From Thermoplasmata archaeon (lineage in GTDB: Archaea; Thermoplasmatota; Thermoplasmata; Thermoplasmatales; Thermoplasmataceae), in the NCBI GenBank assembly GCA_021797225.1, contig JAKAAE010000028.1, forward strand, positions 1 to 15,052: a stretch of 15,052 nucleotides of DNA, read 5' to 3'. The notes under the pieces are model-generated. The model made no database searches. It was not told the DNA's origin and saw nothing but the letters and a program-made list of their open reading frames with translations. Each line of letters opens with the position of its first letter. Position 1 is the first letter of the stretch. Position numbers and translations under genes: made by a program. Below, in pieces: positions 13,849-15,052 of the stretch.

Positions 13849-14600
13849 CAATTAAAAATATTCTTAAATTATTTTATAGCGAACTAAAATATACTTTCAG
13901 ATTTCCAGTTCCAGAAATTTTATTTTTATTGTATTTTATTTTGTTAGTATATGGTTTTAAAAGTCCACAAAGTATCGGTTTTACTGGGATTAATTATAAT
14001 TATTATTCATTTACATATTTAACTAAAAATATGTTGAACATATTCCTATTTTTAGTTATAATCTATTCAGCTATAGTTTCTATAAAATTTTCTTTACAGC
14101 TACTCGATGGCTCAATTTCCTCATATATGTTATTTCCTGTGAATAGGAAATATTTTCTACTATCCAAAATTATGTCATACAGTATTTTAATCATAGTATC
14201 AGAAGTATTGCCAATTATATTCTTTATTTTAATAATACAGATACCAGTTACAAATCTTTTTTATATATTCATAAATATTTTAGTCTGGTCCTTTTTTACG
14301 GTTTCCATTGCAATTTTTGTATCGTTAATATCAAAGAGCATTTTAGCATCCATAGTAACATTTCTTATATGCTTATATCCGGGATATTTTTCAATTGTTC
14401 CTAATTTATTTAATCTTAATTATTATACAAAAGGAATAATATATGGTCCAGCGGCATTGAATTTTATTAAATATACAAATTTTAACGGTGCCATAATACA
14501 ATTATATCTGGCATTAATTACAATAACATTTGTAACAATAGTTATTATTATTTTCTCCATACACTTTTTTACAAAAATTGATATGAGGAGTGGAAAATGA
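13845..14600 (+). CDS. ABC-2-like transporter permease
   Basis: This 251-residue, very hydrophobic protein has about six membrane segments (near residues 20-38, 62-83, 108-130, 136-158, 160-182 and 216-240). The N-terminal KLFYSELKYTFRFP is typical of the amphipathic entrance of ABC-2 type permeases, and FPVNRKYFLLSKI fits the cytoplasmic coupling loop (residues about 100-112) between the second and third helices. It overlaps the ATPase by four bases (ATGA) and the following gene by four bases (ATGA), so the three are coupled. The pair forms a complete half-transporter set of the exporter type often linked to peptides, lipids or polysaccharides; the cargo cannot be predicted. Family assignment is by hydropathy and context, so it is less certain than the ATPase. 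Confidence 0.75.
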   Translation: MTIKNILKLFYSELKYTFRFPVPEILFLLYFILLVYGFKSPQSIGFTGINYNYYSFTYLTKNMLNIFLFLVIIYSAIVSIKFSLQLLDGSISSYMLFPVNRKYFLLSKIMSYSILIIVSEVLPIIFFILIIQIPVTNLFYIFINILVWSFFTVSIAIFVSLISKSILASIVTFLICLYPGYFSIVPNLFNLNYYTKGIIYGPAALNFIKYTNFNGAIIQLYLALITITFVTIVIIIFSIHFFTKIDMRSGK

Positions 14601-15052
14601 AAATACTATTAAGGAGAATTATTATAATTATTATAATATTAATAATGCTATTCCAGTTTTTCTATCTCTTAGATGTTCCTGATAAACAAGTTATAGAATT
14701 TAATAAAAGCCAAAGTTTCATATCATACTCAAATAAAATAAAAATTTGTTTATACAATGATTTTAGCAATGCATCGGGAAAACCGATAGATTTGGATATT
14801 TCATATAAACTAATTAATTCTATGAATAAAACTGTAGTATCTGTCAGTAATTTTACCTTAAAGGATTTTGCTGAATATTCAAAATTAATTTACATACATC
14901 CCGGTTATTATACATTAATTTTCAATTATAAGTTTATAAATTATTCATATAACTATCACGGAGATTTATTAAGGGAACTATTTTTATTCAGGCCATATTA
15001 TGTCATTGGGTTATTTGTTACAACTTCACATGTTACCATGTTAAAGATCGGA
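14597..15052 (+). CDS. Membrane-anchored protein, incomplete at window end
   Basis: This open frame of 152 codons is without a stop when the window ends. It overlaps the permease stop (ATGA) and has a GAGGAG ribosome-binding site (14585-14590) seven bases upstream. The N-terminus (MKILLRR followed by IIIIIIILIMLFQFFYLL) is a signal anchor or signal peptide. The rest is Tyr/Asn-rich with sequons such as N58-A-S, N77-K-T and N84-F-T. A second hydrophobic stretch (FRPYYVIGLFVTTSH) begins near residue 132. It resembles the other exported proteins of the operon in layout (N-terminal helix, outer domain, second helix), and no family is recognised. Confidence 0.6.
   Translation, partial: MKILLRRIIIIIIILIMLFQFFYLLDVPDKQVIEFNKSQSFISYSNKIKICLYNDFSNASGKPIDLDISYKLINSMNKTVVSVSNFTLKDFAEYSKLIYIHPGYYTLIFNYKFINYSYNYHGDLLRELFLFRPYYVIGLFVTTSHVTMLKIG

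Overview
The window looks like chromosome from an AT-rich archaeon, most probably a member of the Thermoplasmata (Ferroplasma/Acidiplasma/Cuniculiplasma-like). This placement is an inference. It rests on an archaeal-type 7S SRP RNA with helix 1, TrmB- and HxlR-family regulators, a DUF1015 protein, VapBC with an AbrB-type antitoxin, and a promoter style in which most first genes of transcription units have a TATA-like box about 23-26 bases before the ATG (leaderless mRNA). Internal operon genes instead carry Shine-Dalgarno sequences. No ribosomal RNA is present, so the species cannot be named.

Layout. Positions 27-1429 (minus) hold a STAS-like/GHKL ATPase protein and a vapBC toxin-antitoxin pair. 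Positions 1618-3062 (minus) hold an HD-domain phosphohydrolase directly downstream of the SRP RNA gene, followed upstream by a small MobA/CobY-like nucleotidyltransferase (3096-3599). A 346-base divergent gap (3600-3945) contains an imperfect inverted repeat whose arms resemble CRISPR repeats. A SAM-dependent methyltransferase (plus) converges, with a 3-base stop-codon overlap, on a UbiD-family decarboxylase (minus). Next come an eight-helix membrane protein, an HxlR regulator and a small protein in one minus-strand operon, which is divergent from a second small protein that appears to be its distant relative.

Positions 7737-10502 (minus) form a compact unit: TrmB-like regulator, endonuclease IV, DUF1015 protein, then tRNA-Thr(CGT). 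Each gene overlaps the next, and the DUF1015 stop codon lies inside the tRNA.

From about 10,580 the sequence changes character. A decayed TnpB gene (minus) is followed by a plus-strand accessory operon, visibly more AT-rich, running off the window end. It contains a 41-codon small ORF, two membrane-anchored exported proteins rich in Asn/Tyr with several cysteines, an ABC ATPase interrupted by an in-frame TGA, an ABC-2-like permease, and a further membrane-anchored protein that is incomplete. Most junctions are ATGA overlaps, so the cassette behaves as one coupled unit. Its products look like an uncharacterised export or cell-surface system. I recognise no family for the exported proteins. This cassette is the best candidate for something undescribed.

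The remaining genes are housekeeping or common accessory families.
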